Source: CAVWCW01 sp963753615
GTDB lineage: Bacteria > Pseudomonadota > Gammaproteobacteria > Chromatiales > Chromatiaceae
Direction: 5' to 3'
Assembly: GCA_963753615.1 (NCBI GenBank)
Contig: CAVWCW010000013.1
Span: 11,442 to 75,441 of the forward strand
Length of the DNA: 64,000 nt
Both the position numbers and the translations under genes were made by a program. Position 1 is the first letter of the stretch; every line of letters begins with the position of its first letter. Shown here one piece after another: positions 45,520 through 53,757 of the stretch. Below the pieces are notes generated by a model. That model saw only the letters and a list, made by a program, of their open reading frames with translations, had not been told where the DNA came from and ran no database searches.

Positions 45520-46209
45520 ATGTTCTGGGAAGAAGACGGCGAGCAACGAGCGCCGGCCCAACCCCTGGACACCATCGACCTGCTGTTCTCCATCGACTGC
45601 CGGGAGCTGCCGGTGGACCATGCCCACGAGCTGTCCGCCGCGGTGCTGCTGGCCCTGCCCTGGCTGACCGAAGAGCCGCGCGCCGCGGTGCACCTGATCC
45701 ACGTCGCCGGTTCGCAGAACGGCTGGGAGCGCCCGAGCGAGGAAGACGGTCAGAAACTGTGCCTGTCCAAACGCACCAAATTCACCCTTCGGGTGCCGCT
45801 CGAGCGCCTTGAACAGGCCCAGCAGCTGACCGGCACCAGTCTGGATATCGGTGGCCACCCGCTGCGCGTGGGCAAGAGCAAGACCCGGCCGCTGAGCAGG
45901 CTGGGCACTATTTTCTCGCGCTATGTGGTCTGCCAGCCCGGGGAAGACGAAGATGCGTTCCTGCAGCGCGTGGCCGGGGAGCTGCGCCCGCAGGGCATCA
46001 CAATGAGAAAGGCCCTGTGCGGCAAGGAGACCCGGCTGCAGACTCCCGACGGCCCGCTGCACACCCGCAGCTTGCTGCTGGCCGACCTCAATCCCGAGCA
46101 CTCGCTGCAGCTGCAGCGCTTCGGGCTGGGACCGCACCGGCTGATGGGCTGCGGCATCTTTCTGCCGCACAAGGGGATCGAAGCGGTCAAGAAGCTGGAT
46201 GATGACTAA
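45520..46209 (+). CDS. Stand-alone Cas6/Cmx6-like RAMP protein
   Basis: 229 residues. The layout matches Cas6/Cmx6-type CRISPR RNA endonucleases: start IDLLFSIDCRELPVDHAH, then LSAAVLLALPWLTEE, central LDIGGHPLRVGKSKTRPLS and C-terminal glycine-rich loop GLGPHRLMGCGIFLPHKG. No CRISPR array and no other cas gene are present. Cas6 proteins cut RNA; possible catalytic His residues exist (HAHEL, HLIHV) but cannot be assigned. In this operon (dioxygenase, helical protein, DsrC-like) a CRISPR role is unlikely, so it may bind or process another RNA. The family call is from pattern recognition and needs a profile search. Confidence 0.65.
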   Translation: MFWEEDGEQRAPAQPLDTIDLLFSIDCRELPVDHAHELSAAVLLALPWLTEEPRAAVHLIHVAGSQNGWERPSEEDGQKLCLSKRTKFTLRVPLERLEQAQQLTGTSLDIGGHPLRVGKSKTRPLSRLGTIFSRYVVCQPGEDEDAFLQRVAGELRPQGITMRKALCGKETRLQTPDGPLHTRSLLLADLNPEHSLQLQRFGLGPHRLMGCGIFLPHKGIEAVKKLDDD

Positions 46210-46272
46210 CTGGCGAAAAAATACTAAAATGTGCCCCCAGTTTTCCGACCGACCAGTAACCAGGAGTTTGCT

Positions 46273-46611
46273 ATGGCACTAGAAGTAAACGGAAAATCCA
46301 TTGAGACCGACGACAACGGCAATCTGGTGAATGCCAATGATTGGAATGAGGACGTTGGGCGCGCCCTGGCCGAGGAAGAGGGCGTCGAGCTGACCGACGA
46401 GCACTTCCAGGTGATCGAGTACCTGCGCGACGAGTTCCTCAATAACGGCGGCAACCAGCCGATGGAGCGCGCCATCCTCAAGGACATGGCCAAACGCCTG
46501 GGCAAGAAGGTGACCAGCAAAGACATGTACAGGCTGTTCCCCAAGGCCCCGAGCAAGCAGGGCAACAAGATCGCCGGCCTGCCCTTCGTGCTGCGCAAGG
46601 GCGGTTACTGA
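46273..46611 (+). CDS. DsrC/TusE-family protein lacking both redox cysteines
   Basis: 112 residues from the ATG at 46273 after AGGAG. It starts MALEVNGKSIETDDNGNLVN, like DsrC, and keeps LTDEHFQVIEYLRDEF and SKDMYRLFPKAPSKQGNKIA. The C-terminal arm ends AGLPFVLRKGGY and has neither CysA nor CysB, so it cannot carry sulfur as DsrC does. Cysteine-free DsrC relatives have been grouped as regulatory sulfur-related proteins. It is the last gene of the operon, and an intrinsic terminator follows. Confidence 0.88.
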   Translation: MALEVNGKSIETDDNGNLVNANDWNEDVGRALAEEEGVELTDEHFQVIEYLRDEFLNNGGNQPMERAILKDMAKRLGKKVTSKDMYRLFPKAPSKQGNKIAGLPFVLRKGGY

Positions 46612-46639
46612 GCCCAGCGCCCCGCTTGCGGGCAGAGCC

Positions 46640-46679
46640 AAAAAAAGGGGCGGCGCCACTCGGCGCCGCCCCTTTTTTT
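46640..46679 (+). terminator. Intrinsic terminator after the DsrC-like gene
   Basis: GGGGCGGCGCC pairs perfectly with GGCGCCGCCCC over ACTC, flanked by A7 before and T7 after. It is probably bidirectional and closes the five-gene operon. Confidence 0.95.
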
Positions 46680-46817
46680 ATCCTGACTACACCCAGGCCT
46701 CAGCCGGGATCGGGGAACACCGAAAACGGTCAATCGGCGCTCGGTTCGACGCCAGTCCAGGGCCTTGATCGAGTCGAGACATAGCGGCAAGCTGGCTCGG
46801 CGAAGCCTTTCCAGCCC

Positions 46818-46892
46818 GTGGGAGCGGCTTGCAGCCGCGAACGGCCTATCGCTGTCATGAAACGCCCAATCGCGGCTGCAAGCCGCTCCCAC
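46818..46892. repeat. REP-like inverted pair (BIME)
   Basis: GTGGGAGCGGCTTGCAGCCGCGA at 46818-46840 is followed, 29 bases later, by its exact reverse complement at 46870-46892. The unit looks like the REP sequences of pseudomonads and differs from the REPs near 61 kb. Confidence 0.85.
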
Positions 46893-47023
46893 AGGGGCTC
46901 TAACAGGCCCCGGAGATCAATTCAGCCGACATCCTTCTTCAGGCCGGCGCTGGAACGCGACCGGGGTTAGACACAGCGGTAATCAGGTTTTTTGTGCCGG
47001 GCAAACCCCTCGCAGCAGGCAAG
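46893..47023. other. Intergenic sequence without recognisable gene
   Basis: Lies between the REP pair and the terminator of the next gene; with 46680-46817 it forms a gene-free stretch of over 300 bases. Nothing else was recognised. Confidence 0.4.
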
Positions 47024-47054
47024 AAAAAACCCGCTCCGGTGTGGAAGCGGGCTT
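47024..47054 (-). terminator. Intrinsic terminator for the small helical protein
   Basis: On the minus strand CCCGCTTCC and GGAGCGGG form a stem with a small bulge, followed by T6. It lies about 55 bases beyond the stop at 47111. Confidence 0.8.
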
Positions 47055-47110
47055 TCGTCCCGGCCCCGCCGACGCGGGACCGGCAACCGCGAGGGCTTAG
47101 ACCCAGCGGC

Positions 47111-47338
47111 TCAGAAATTGCGTGCGGAGCCTACGATCTCGTGGGCCAGGTCAACCACGCGGTTGGCCATGTCCATGTAATCCTGACGGTAGTCAGCCAG
47201 CAGGCCATCCTTCGAGGCGTAGTAGTCCTTGCCGGTAATGCCCTGCTGGTGCTCCAGCTCGATAAACTTCTGCTGCATTTCGAGCATCTTGTTGATCAGC
47301 TCTTTCTTCTCCTGAATCAATGCCTGGGTATCGCTCAT
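47111..47338 (-). CDS. Small helical protein of unknown function
   Basis: 75 residues, start MSDTQALIQEKKELINKMLE, predicted almost fully helical with a heptad-like pattern (LEMQQKFIELEHQQ). No cysteine, signal or membrane segment. GGAGACTGAGC lies upstream of the ATG. A good terminator follows, so it forms its own transcription unit. I do not recognise the family, but its codon use and signals look like a real gene. Confidence 0.75.
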   Translation of the reverse strand: MSDTQALIQEKKELINKMLEMQQKFIELEHQQGITGKDYYASKDGLLADYRQDYMDMANRVVDLAHEIVGSARNF

Positions 47339-47489
47339 GCTCAGTCTCCGTATTATCGACCGGGAATCGCCAGCCAGTGCCGGCTCGGGTTCGAGTCAAA
47401 ATCAGTGAATCAAGTTTTGGTAATATACCATACCGTTCCCGAGGGAAGTCAAAACTTTTCTGGCCACGGCTGTCCGCCCCGCCCCCGAC

Positions 47490-48164
47490 TCAGACATCCC
47501 CCCACATACGCAGCAGATTGGCGTAGGAACGGTCCACGTACTTGGTGGTCTCGGCGTCCGGGTCCTGCTCGAGCAAGTGCTCGCGGGCCTGATCCAGCTC
47601 GAACAGCAGTTCCCGCCGGGCGGCATCACGCACGTAGCTCTGGATCCAGGTCAGGGCCACCAGGCGCTCTCCGCGGGTCACCTCCGCCACCCGGTGCACG
47701 CTCGCCGAGGGGTAAATCACCGCATCGCCGGCAGCCAGTTTGACCCGTTTCTCGCCGAATGGGGTCCGCACCACCAGCTCACCGCCGTCATAGCTTTCGG
47801 GCGGGTTGAGGAACACCGTCATCGACACGTCGCTGCGGAAACGCGGCCCATTGCTGCCCATGATCGGGTCGTCCACATGGTCGCCGTAGGTCATGCCGGG
47901 GCGGTAGCGGGCGACGATGAAATCCGCCATCCGGTGCGGCAGGGCAAAGCTGCGAAAGCGCGGGTTGTGCCCCAGGCTGCTCATCAGGATGCGGTTAACC
48001 AGCTGCGTCCCCTCCGGCGGCAGCTCCAGTTCCTGGTTGATCTTGACCCGCCGCGCCGCCATGCCGGCGCTATGGCGGCCGTCGACGAAACGGGCCTGCT
48101 CGGCAACTCCGTGCAGCTTGTCCAGTTGAGGCTGGTTCAGCACCCCGGAAATTTCCAGCAACAT
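47490..48164 (-). CDS. PKHD-type Fe(II)/2-oxoglutarate hydroxylase (YbiX/PiuC-like)
   Basis: 224 residues. The metal motif is MTYGDHVDDPIMG (HxD), and the distal histidine with the 2-oxoglutarate arginine is SVHRVAEVTRGERLVAL. FLNPPESYDGGELVV and VKLAAGDAVIYPS are the family landmarks. PKHD hydroxylases are often found with iron uptake receptors; substrates are unknown. Divergent from the following hypothetical gene by about 150 bases. The ATG at 48164 is the likely start. Confidence 0.9.
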   Translation of the reverse strand: MLLEISGVLNQPQLDKLHGVAEQARFVDGRHSAGMAARRVKINQELELPPEGTQLVNRILMSSLGHNPRFRSFALPHRMADFIVARYRPGMTYGDHVDDPIMGSNGPRFRSDVSMTVFLNPPESYDGGELVVRTPFGEKRVKLAAGDAVIYPSASVHRVAEVTRGERLVALTWIQSYVRDAARRELLFELDQAREHLLEQDPDAETTKYVDRSYANLLRMWGDV

Positions 48165-48321
48165 GCGCTCACTCCTGCGGATTTCGATAGAGGCCGATCA
48201 TTGGCCTGCCGGGCAGAATCGGCATGGATCGGCGTCCGGTGGGCCCATGACCGGGCCTGCCACCTTCCCCAATTCACAACTCTGCTACAATGCGGCGGTC
48301 AACAACGGTGGAGCCGCACCC

Positions 48322-48915
48322 ATGATATTGAACGTAATTGTCGACGATCAGACCATCGACCTCAATGTCCCCGACCCATTGCTCCAAGAGGCGGAAGACT
48401 TCTTCGCCAGGATGGACCAAGACATGGACTCCGGCTGGCAGATGAGCCGCGACTGGGTGGACCAACCCAATCGCGAGCAGCGCTGCCAGATCGCTGCCGA
48501 CAAGCTGCTCACTGCGCTGGAGAACGAGAACCGCAAGCTGGCGTTGATGATGGCCGGGTATATCCTGAGCCGAATGCCGGGCGTGCAGAGCCTGGAGGTG
48601 GACACCACGGGCGAAATCGACCAGACCCGCTTCACCGTGCTCGCTTCCGAACCCGAACCGGCGGCGGCACAGGCTCCGCCCCCGCCGGCCCCGCCGGAGG
48701 GCGGCATGAGCAAGCTGCAGGCCCTGCGCCAGGCGGCCCAAGACGTCACCAAGGTATTCAAGGTCGGGCGCAACTGGCGCTTTTCGGTTTTCGACCACGC
48801 CAGCGGCCAGTGGCGCGACTCCCCCACCGCCGCCAGCCAGCAGGAAGCCGAGGCCCTGCGCGAGCAGGCCTACAAGCAGCGCTTCGAGGCCCTGATGGGA
48901 CGCAGCGCAAGCTGA
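48322..48915 (+). CDS. Conserved hypothetical protein with Pro/Ala linker
   Basis: 197 residues from the ATG at 48322 after GGAG. N-terminal domain (MILNVIVDDQTIDLNVPDPL ...) with helical SRDWVDQPNREQRCQIAADK, an Ala/Pro-rich linker (AAAQAPPPPAPPEGG), and a C-terminal helical part. Function unknown; the ORF extends further upstream but only into non-coding sequence. It is followed by another hypothetical gene after 7 bases and may form an operon with it. Confidence 0.7.
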   Translation: MILNVIVDDQTIDLNVPDPLLQEAEDFFARMDQDMDSGWQMSRDWVDQPNREQRCQIAADKLLTALENENRKLALMMAGYILSRMPGVQSLEVDTTGEIDQTRFTVLASEPEPAAAQAPPPPAPPEGGMSKLQALRQAAQDVTKVFKVGRNWRFSVFDHASGQWRDSPTAASQQEAEALREQAYKQRFEALMGRSAS

Positions 48916-48922
48916 ATCCGTA

Positions 48923-49276
48923 ATGACCGAACCGTTTCAGGTGACCGTCCCCTTGGTGATTCGCTCCGGCGACGGGCGCAAGCGGCTTATGGCGGAATGT
49001 TTCCCCCACCCCCAGGGGCTGATCTATCTCGACCCCTTCTGGCACCGCAAGACCCCGGCCGAGGCGGCGCACCTGGTGCAGGGAGAGCTCAAGGGGGACG
49101 GGCCCTGGAAGATCGGCGACCAGGTCATCAGCGTGGTCGGATGCCAGGGCACAGACCCGGAGCTGAGCGAGGAGGCCAGCCAGTGGCTGACCTATCTGCA
49201 GCAGCGCGGCGCCGGCGAGTACCCGCCGCCGGAGCAGATCCGGAAGATCGCCCGTCGGCTCGGGGCCAGTGTTTGA
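48923..49276 (+). CDS. Conserved hypothetical protein
   Basis: 117 residues, start MTEPFQVTVPLVIRSGDGRK, no signal or membrane segment. Landmarks FPHPQGLIYLDPFWHRKTP and DQVISVVGCQGTDPELSEE are of unknown family. Closely follows the preceding gene. A MITE-like element begins six bases after the stop. Confidence 0.7.
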   Translation: MTEPFQVTVPLVIRSGDGRKRLMAECFPHPQGLIYLDPFWHRKTPAEAAHLVQGELKGDGPWKIGDQVISVVGCQGTDPELSEEASQWLTYLQQRGAGEYPPPEQIRKIARRLGASV

Positions 49277-49282
49277 CGTTCC

Positions 49283-49544
49283 AGCCCGGATATTTCACCA
49301 AGCCGCCAGGCGACTGGGCATAAGCGACTGGAAATTCGAGACCTTAGCATTAGGACTACGGAGGCGTCTGCAGCGAAACACCCGGTATAACGCCGCCTGA
49401 CTATCGCACCCCCGGCTGGTGCCTGCACGCCTGGGCTTGCGCTTCACTCAACCGGTAGCTCCGGCTATCGATTTCGCTCCAGAGCGGCGCCCAGACGCAC
49501 AGGCCCTGCGCCAGCGACGCGATACCTGGTGAGATATCCGGGCT
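49283..49544 (+). mobile_element. MITE-like element, family 2, copy 1
   Basis: 262 bases bounded by AGCCCGGATATTTCACCA (49283-49300) and TGGTGAGATATCCGGGCT (49527-49544), which are inverted repeats matching at 17 of 18 positions. Internal sequence (GACTGGAAATTCGAGACCTT, GCGTCTGCAGCGAAACAC, CTATCGCACCCC) recurs in opposite orientation at 59006-59184. No transposase. Confidence 0.8.
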
Positions 49545-49936
49545 GCCCCCTGTGCAACCGCGTTCTTGCGGTGCCGGGGGGCTTGCCACCCCGCAAGTCG
49601 GGCGACCAGCGCGCTCCGGCGGGGCGCCGCGCTCGAACCGACCGTCTCCGGATATCAATATCGCCCCTGAACCTTCTATACTAGGGAAACGCCGGCATCT
49701 GATTTATTGCGTTTCCCGAGCGAGGCAGCACGCCTCGCGATTTTCGATCGCCCTTAGCGGTTGAAAATGAAGGATTTCGGAAACCGGGTTTTCGAAAGCC
49801 GTGCTGAAAAAAATGCCAAGGAGGGTTTTTTCATCGTTTCCCCAGGGGCGTTGGCCGAGACTGCCCAACCAAACGACCGCAGGAGTTGGCACCTGTCCCC
49901 CGGTGCGACCGGTGACTGCCGAAAGAAACTGTCGAT
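49545..49936. other. Intergenic region upstream of the PhnD-like gene
   Basis: About 390 bases. An inverted repeat GGGAAACGC-N16-GCGTTTCCC occupies 49684-49717. No gene or known riboswitch was recognised, though the position before a sensor operon makes a regulatory role possible. Confidence 0.4.
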
Positions 49937-50836
49937 ATGAAATCAAGCGCACACCCAGGGGCTCGCAGAGCCCCAGCCATCCGCGCTGTCGTGGCAGTCG
50001 TTCTAAGCGCCGCCCTGTTGTTCGGCTCCGCCGCCGTATACTCACAGCCTGAAGCGCCGCTGACCGTCAGCGTCTTCCCGAGGCGCAACGCGGCGCTGAC
50101 CATGCGTATGTTCAGGCCGTTGGCGCGCTACCTGGAGGAACAACTCGGGCGTCGGGTGCAGCTGCGAACCAGCGCCAGCTTCGGCGCCTTTATGCGCAGC
50201 CTGGAGCGGCACCGCTTCGACCTGATTCACCTCAACCAGTACCAGTACATTCGGGCCCACGATGCCTATGGCTACGAGGCGATCGCGCAGAACGAGGAAT
50301 TCGGCGAGGGCAGCATAAGAAGCGCCCTGTTCGTGCGCAAAGGGTCCGGCATCGAAAGCCTGGAGCAGCTGCGGGGGCGCCGGATTATCTTTGGCGGCGA
50401 CCGAAGCGCAATGATGAGTTACATCCTGCCCACCTTCGTGCTTCGCGAAGCGGGCCTGGGCGCAGGAGACTACCAGGAATTGTTCGCGGTAAACCCCCCG
50501 AATGCGGTGATTGCCACCTACCTCGGCCGGGCCGACGCCTGCGGTGTCGGAGAGGTCGTAATCCAACTTCCGATACTGAGCGGGAAGTCCGATCCCAAAG
50601 AGCTGCGCACGCTCGCCACCAGCGCGCCCTTTCCACACCTGCCTTGGGCAGTGCCTGCCGACATGCCCGAGGCGCTGAAGCAGCGCGTGCAATCGCTGCT
50701 GCTCGATCTGGCGAACACGGCTGAAGGCCGCCAGGTCCTGGAGAGCGCCCAACTGACCGGGATCAACCCCGCCAGTGACGCCGATTACGCCCCCCACCGG
50801 GCTGTCGTCCGCCGCGTGTTCAGCGAAAGCGAATGA
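49937..50836 (+). CDS. PhnD-like periplasmic binding protein
   Basis: 299 residues. Signal peptide ending near FGSAAVYSQP. The phosphate/phosphonate-binding (PhnD) fold shows FRPLARYLEEQLGRRVQLRT, RFDLIHLNQYQYIRAHDAY and RGRRIIFGGDRSAMMSYILP. Such proteins bind anions such as phosphonates; other members sense rather than transport. No ABC permease is nearby. Its stop overlaps the next gene's start (ATGA at 50833), so it is coupled to a PAS-GGDEF-EAL protein and is probably that enzyme's periplasmic sensor partner, which is inference. Confidence 0.85.
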   Translation: MKSSAHPGARRAPAIRAVVAVVLSAALLFGSAAVYSQPEAPLTVSVFPRRNAALTMRMFRPLARYLEEQLGRRVQLRTSASFGAFMRSLERHRFDLIHLNQYQYIRAHDAYGYEAIAQNEEFGEGSIRSALFVRKGSGIESLEQLRGRRIIFGGDRSAMMSYILPTFVLREAGLGAGDYQELFAVNPPNAVIATYLGRADACGVGEVVIQLPILSGKSDPKELRTLATSAPFPHLPWAVPADMPEALKQRVQSLLLDLANTAEGRQVLESAQLTGINPASDADYAPHRAVVRRVFSESE

Positions 50837-53688
50837 AGCCGGAATCACCGGAGCGCCAGGGTTCCCTAATCGGCCGCTTGCGGCCCCAGCCGGGGCTGCG
50901 CGCGACGTTCACCTTCTGGGTCTCGCTGGCACTTATCATCACGCTGGGAACCGCAGCGGTCTACGGCGCCTGGGCCCAGCAGCGCCTGCTCAAGCGGGGG
51001 CTGGCGGAAAAGGCCTCCGCGCTGGGCCATTTCCTGGCCATCATCAGTCCGGAAGCGATTTATGGCTACGACTTCATCACACTGGAGCGGTTCACCAAAG
51101 AGGTTGCCACCGACCCCGACATCCTGTACGCCGTCATCTTGGACAACAACGGGCTCCCGCTCACCAACGGACTGCCGTTACCCACGGCCCCGGCGGGACA
51201 GAGCAGAAGCCTCAGGCACCCGCTGGAAGAACTGAAAGCCAGCCAGGATATCATCCAGCTTCACTTCCCGATCACCGACTCCGGGGAGGCGTTGGGCGAG
51301 GTCGTCATCGGCGCCGACCCAAACCGTTTGCGAGTCCTCGCCACGCGAAACAGCTATGAGTTGGTGGCAATCTATCTGCTTGGGTTGCTGTTGCTCGCGG
51401 CCCTTATCTTCGTCGTGTTCCGCCACAACGTCATCCGACCCGTGCGGGCCCTGAGCGAAGGCGCCAAACGGATGGCGGCAGGCGATTTCCAACAGCCGGT
51501 GGAGGTATTCTCCGGCGACGAACTCGGGGAACTGACGGCGGTTTTCAACCAAATGATGCGTGAGATCCGCGAAGACCGGCAGCAACTGCTGGACACCAAC
51601 CAGCAGTTGCTGAGGCTTTCCTGGGCGGTCGAGCAGAGCCCCGTTTCCGTCGTGGTCACGGATTTGGACGGGCGCATCGAGTATGTCAACCCGCGCTTTA
51701 CCGCAGTGACGGGCTACGCCAAAGAGGAAGTACTCGGCCAAAACCCGCGAATTCTGAAGTCGGGGGAAACCAAAACGGACGATTACCGGGAGTTGTGGGA
51801 AACCATCAGTGCCGGAGGGGTGTGGAAGGGGGAACTGCACAATCGTAGAAAGAACGGCGAGCTGTACTGGGAAGAGGCCCTCATGCAAGGCGTCACCGAT
51901 CAGTACGGCAAGGTAGTCAGCTACCTTGCGGTGAAAGAGGACATCACCGAACGCAAACTGGCGGAAAAGGCGCTGCGGGAAAGCGAGGAACGCCAGCGGT
52001 TGATTCTGGAATCGAGCAACGAAGGCATCTTCGGGATCGACACCACAGGCTGCGTCACCTTCGCGAACCAGGCCGCCGCCGAAATGCTCGGATACCAACG
52101 AAGCGAACTCGAAGGTGCGCAAATCCACAACCTGACCCGCCATTCCCGGGCCGACGGCTCCCCGATACCGGAGGGTGCCTGCCCCATCACAAAGACGGCG
52201 AGAGACGGGGGCAGCCACCATTCCGACCACGAGGTCTTCTGGCGCAAGGACCGAACCAGCTTCCCGGTAGAGTACTCGAGCAAATCGATTATCCGCGACG
52301 ACCGAGTGATCGGCGCGGTAGTGGCCTTCCACGACATCAGCGAACGCAGGCTGGCGGAAGAAAAGATCGAGCAGCTCGCATTTCACGACGCCCTTACCGG
52401 GCTACCCAACCGCGTCCTGTTCAACGAACGACTGCACCAATCGATCGCCAAGCTCGACCGTTACGGCACCAAGTTCGCGCTGATGTTCCTGGACCTGGAT
52501 CATTTCAAGGATATCAACGACAGCCTGGGGCACCCCACAGGCGACGCTTTGCTCACCCAGGTCGCGCAACGGTTTTGCACGGCACTCCGCGAGGTCGACA
52601 CGATTGCCCGGATGGGGGGAGACGAATTCGCCGTGCTGCTGGAAGATGTCGAAGGGCCGAGCGCCGCCGCCTTGCTCGCAGAGCGCCTTGTCGACCTTCT
52701 GCAACAACCGTTCCTGATCGACGACAGCAACCTGGAGATCAGCACCAGCATCGGAATTGTGATCGTGGATAGCACGCGCCCGCCGATCGCGAATCTGCTG
52801 GCCCAAGCCGACCTGGCGCTGTACGGAGCGAAGGAAGCCGGGCGTAACCAGTATTTGTTCTTCGAAGACAAGATGACGCAGGCCATGCAACTGGAAGCGG
52901 AACTTGCCGCCCGATTGCCGACCGCTATGGAGAACGGCGAGTTATATCTGGTGTTTCAGCCCCAGATCGACCTGGTCAGCAACGAACTCAAGGGTCTCGA
53001 GGCACTGTTGCGCTGGAATCACCCCGAACGCGGCGAGATCAGCCCCCAAACAGCCATCGCCATCATACAAAAACGCGGGAAAATGGACAGCATTGGCCAC
53101 TGGGTTACCACCGAGGTCTGCCGCCAGATCCAGCGCTGGAAAGCCCGCGGGGTCGAATTCGTCAGGGTAGCCATCAATATTTCGGGGGCACAAATCCGGG
53201 AACCTGAGGCCCTGAAGTCGATCGTCCACGAAATCAGGACCTCGGGCGTCGCTCTGCACGAGGTTGAGCTGGAATTGACGGAAACCATACTGGTCGAAGC
53301 GCAGGACAGCGTCCGCGCCCTGATGGAGCAACTTGCGGACCAAGGCCTGCAATTCTCCATCGACGATTTCGGCACAGGCTATTCGTCATTATCGTACCTG
53401 CGGCACATCAAGGCCCACAAGCTGAAGATCGACCGCGAGTTCATTCACGACATGCTGGACAACGAACACGACCTGGAGATCGTCAAAGCCACGGTCGCCC
53501 TCGGCAGAACCCTGGGCATGACCGTCCTCGCGGAAGGGGTGGAAACCCTCGCCCAGGCCTCGGCACTCCGAGCATTGCACTGTGATCTTGCCCAGGGCTA
53601 CCTGTTCCAGAAGCCCGTAACCGCCGAGGATTTGGAGCGGCACGGCGTCTTGTCCGCCCGAACCGCTGGCTCCACGCCAAGCACCTGA
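50833..53688 (+). CDS. Membrane HAMP-PAS-GGDEF-EAL c-di-GMP enzyme
   Basis: 951 residues. Two membrane helices (TFWVSLALIITLGTAAVYGA and IYLLGLLLLAALIFVVF) flank a periplasmic domain; then HAMP, two PAS domains (VVTDLDGRIEYVNPRFTAVT; GIFGIDTTGCVTFANQAAAE), GGDEF and EAL. The cyclase site MGGDEF is intact with REVD in the I-site position. The EAL domain has GLEALLRWNHP, DDFGTGYSSLSYLR and LAEGVETLAQ, all conserved. The protein could make or break c-di-GMP; which dominates cannot be told. Translationally coupled to the PhnD-like gene. Confidence 0.92.
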   Translation: MKPESPERQGSLIGRLRPQPGLRATFTFWVSLALIITLGTAAVYGAWAQQRLLKRGLAEKASALGHFLAIISPEAIYGYDFITLERFTKEVATDPDILYAVILDNNGLPLTNGLPLPTAPAGQSRSLRHPLEELKASQDIIQLHFPITDSGEALGEVVIGADPNRLRVLATRNSYELVAIYLLGLLLLAALIFVVFRHNVIRPVRALSEGAKRMAAGDFQQPVEVFSGDELGELTAVFNQMMREIREDRQQLLDTNQQLLRLSWAVEQSPVSVVVTDLDGRIEYVNPRFTAVTGYAKEEVLGQNPRILKSGETKTDDYRELWETISAGGVWKGELHNRRKNGELYWEEALMQGVTDQYGKVVSYLAVKEDITERKLAEKALRESEERQRLILESSNEGIFGIDTTGCVTFANQAAAEMLGYQRSELEGAQIHNLTRHSRADGSPIPEGACPITKTARDGGSHHSDHEVFWRKDRTSFPVEYSSKSIIRDDRVIGAVVAFHDISERRLAEEKIEQLAFHDALTGLPNRVLFNERLHQSIAKLDRYGTKFALMFLDLDHFKDINDSLGHPTGDALLTQVAQRFCTALREVDTIARMGGDEFAVLLEDVEGPSAAALLAERLVDLLQQPFLIDDSNLEISTSIGIVIVDSTRPPIANLLAQADLALYGAKEAGRNQYLFFEDKMTQAMQLEAELAARLPTAMENGELYLVFQPQIDLVSNELKGLEALLRWNHPERGEISPQTAIAIIQKRGKMDSIGHWVTTEVCRQIQRWKARGVEFVRVAINISGAQIREPEALKSIVHEIRTSGVALHEVELELTETILVEAQDSVRALMEQLADQGLQFSIDDFGTGYSSLSYLRHIKAHKLKIDREFIHDMLDNEHDLEIVKATVALGRTLGMTVLAEGVETLAQASALRALHCDLAQGYLFQKPVTAEDLERHGVLSARTAGSTPST

Positions 53689-53757
53689 CCCGGGTTCTTC
53701 ATCCCAGATCGGGGTTCCCAGGCAAGTCGGGCCTGCCCCGGTATCGCGATATCCGGT

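Noticed and set aside
49900..49936. Possible sigma54 promoter (TGGCACCTGT) before the PhnD-like gene
   Set aside because: The -12 GC element is not at the right distance.
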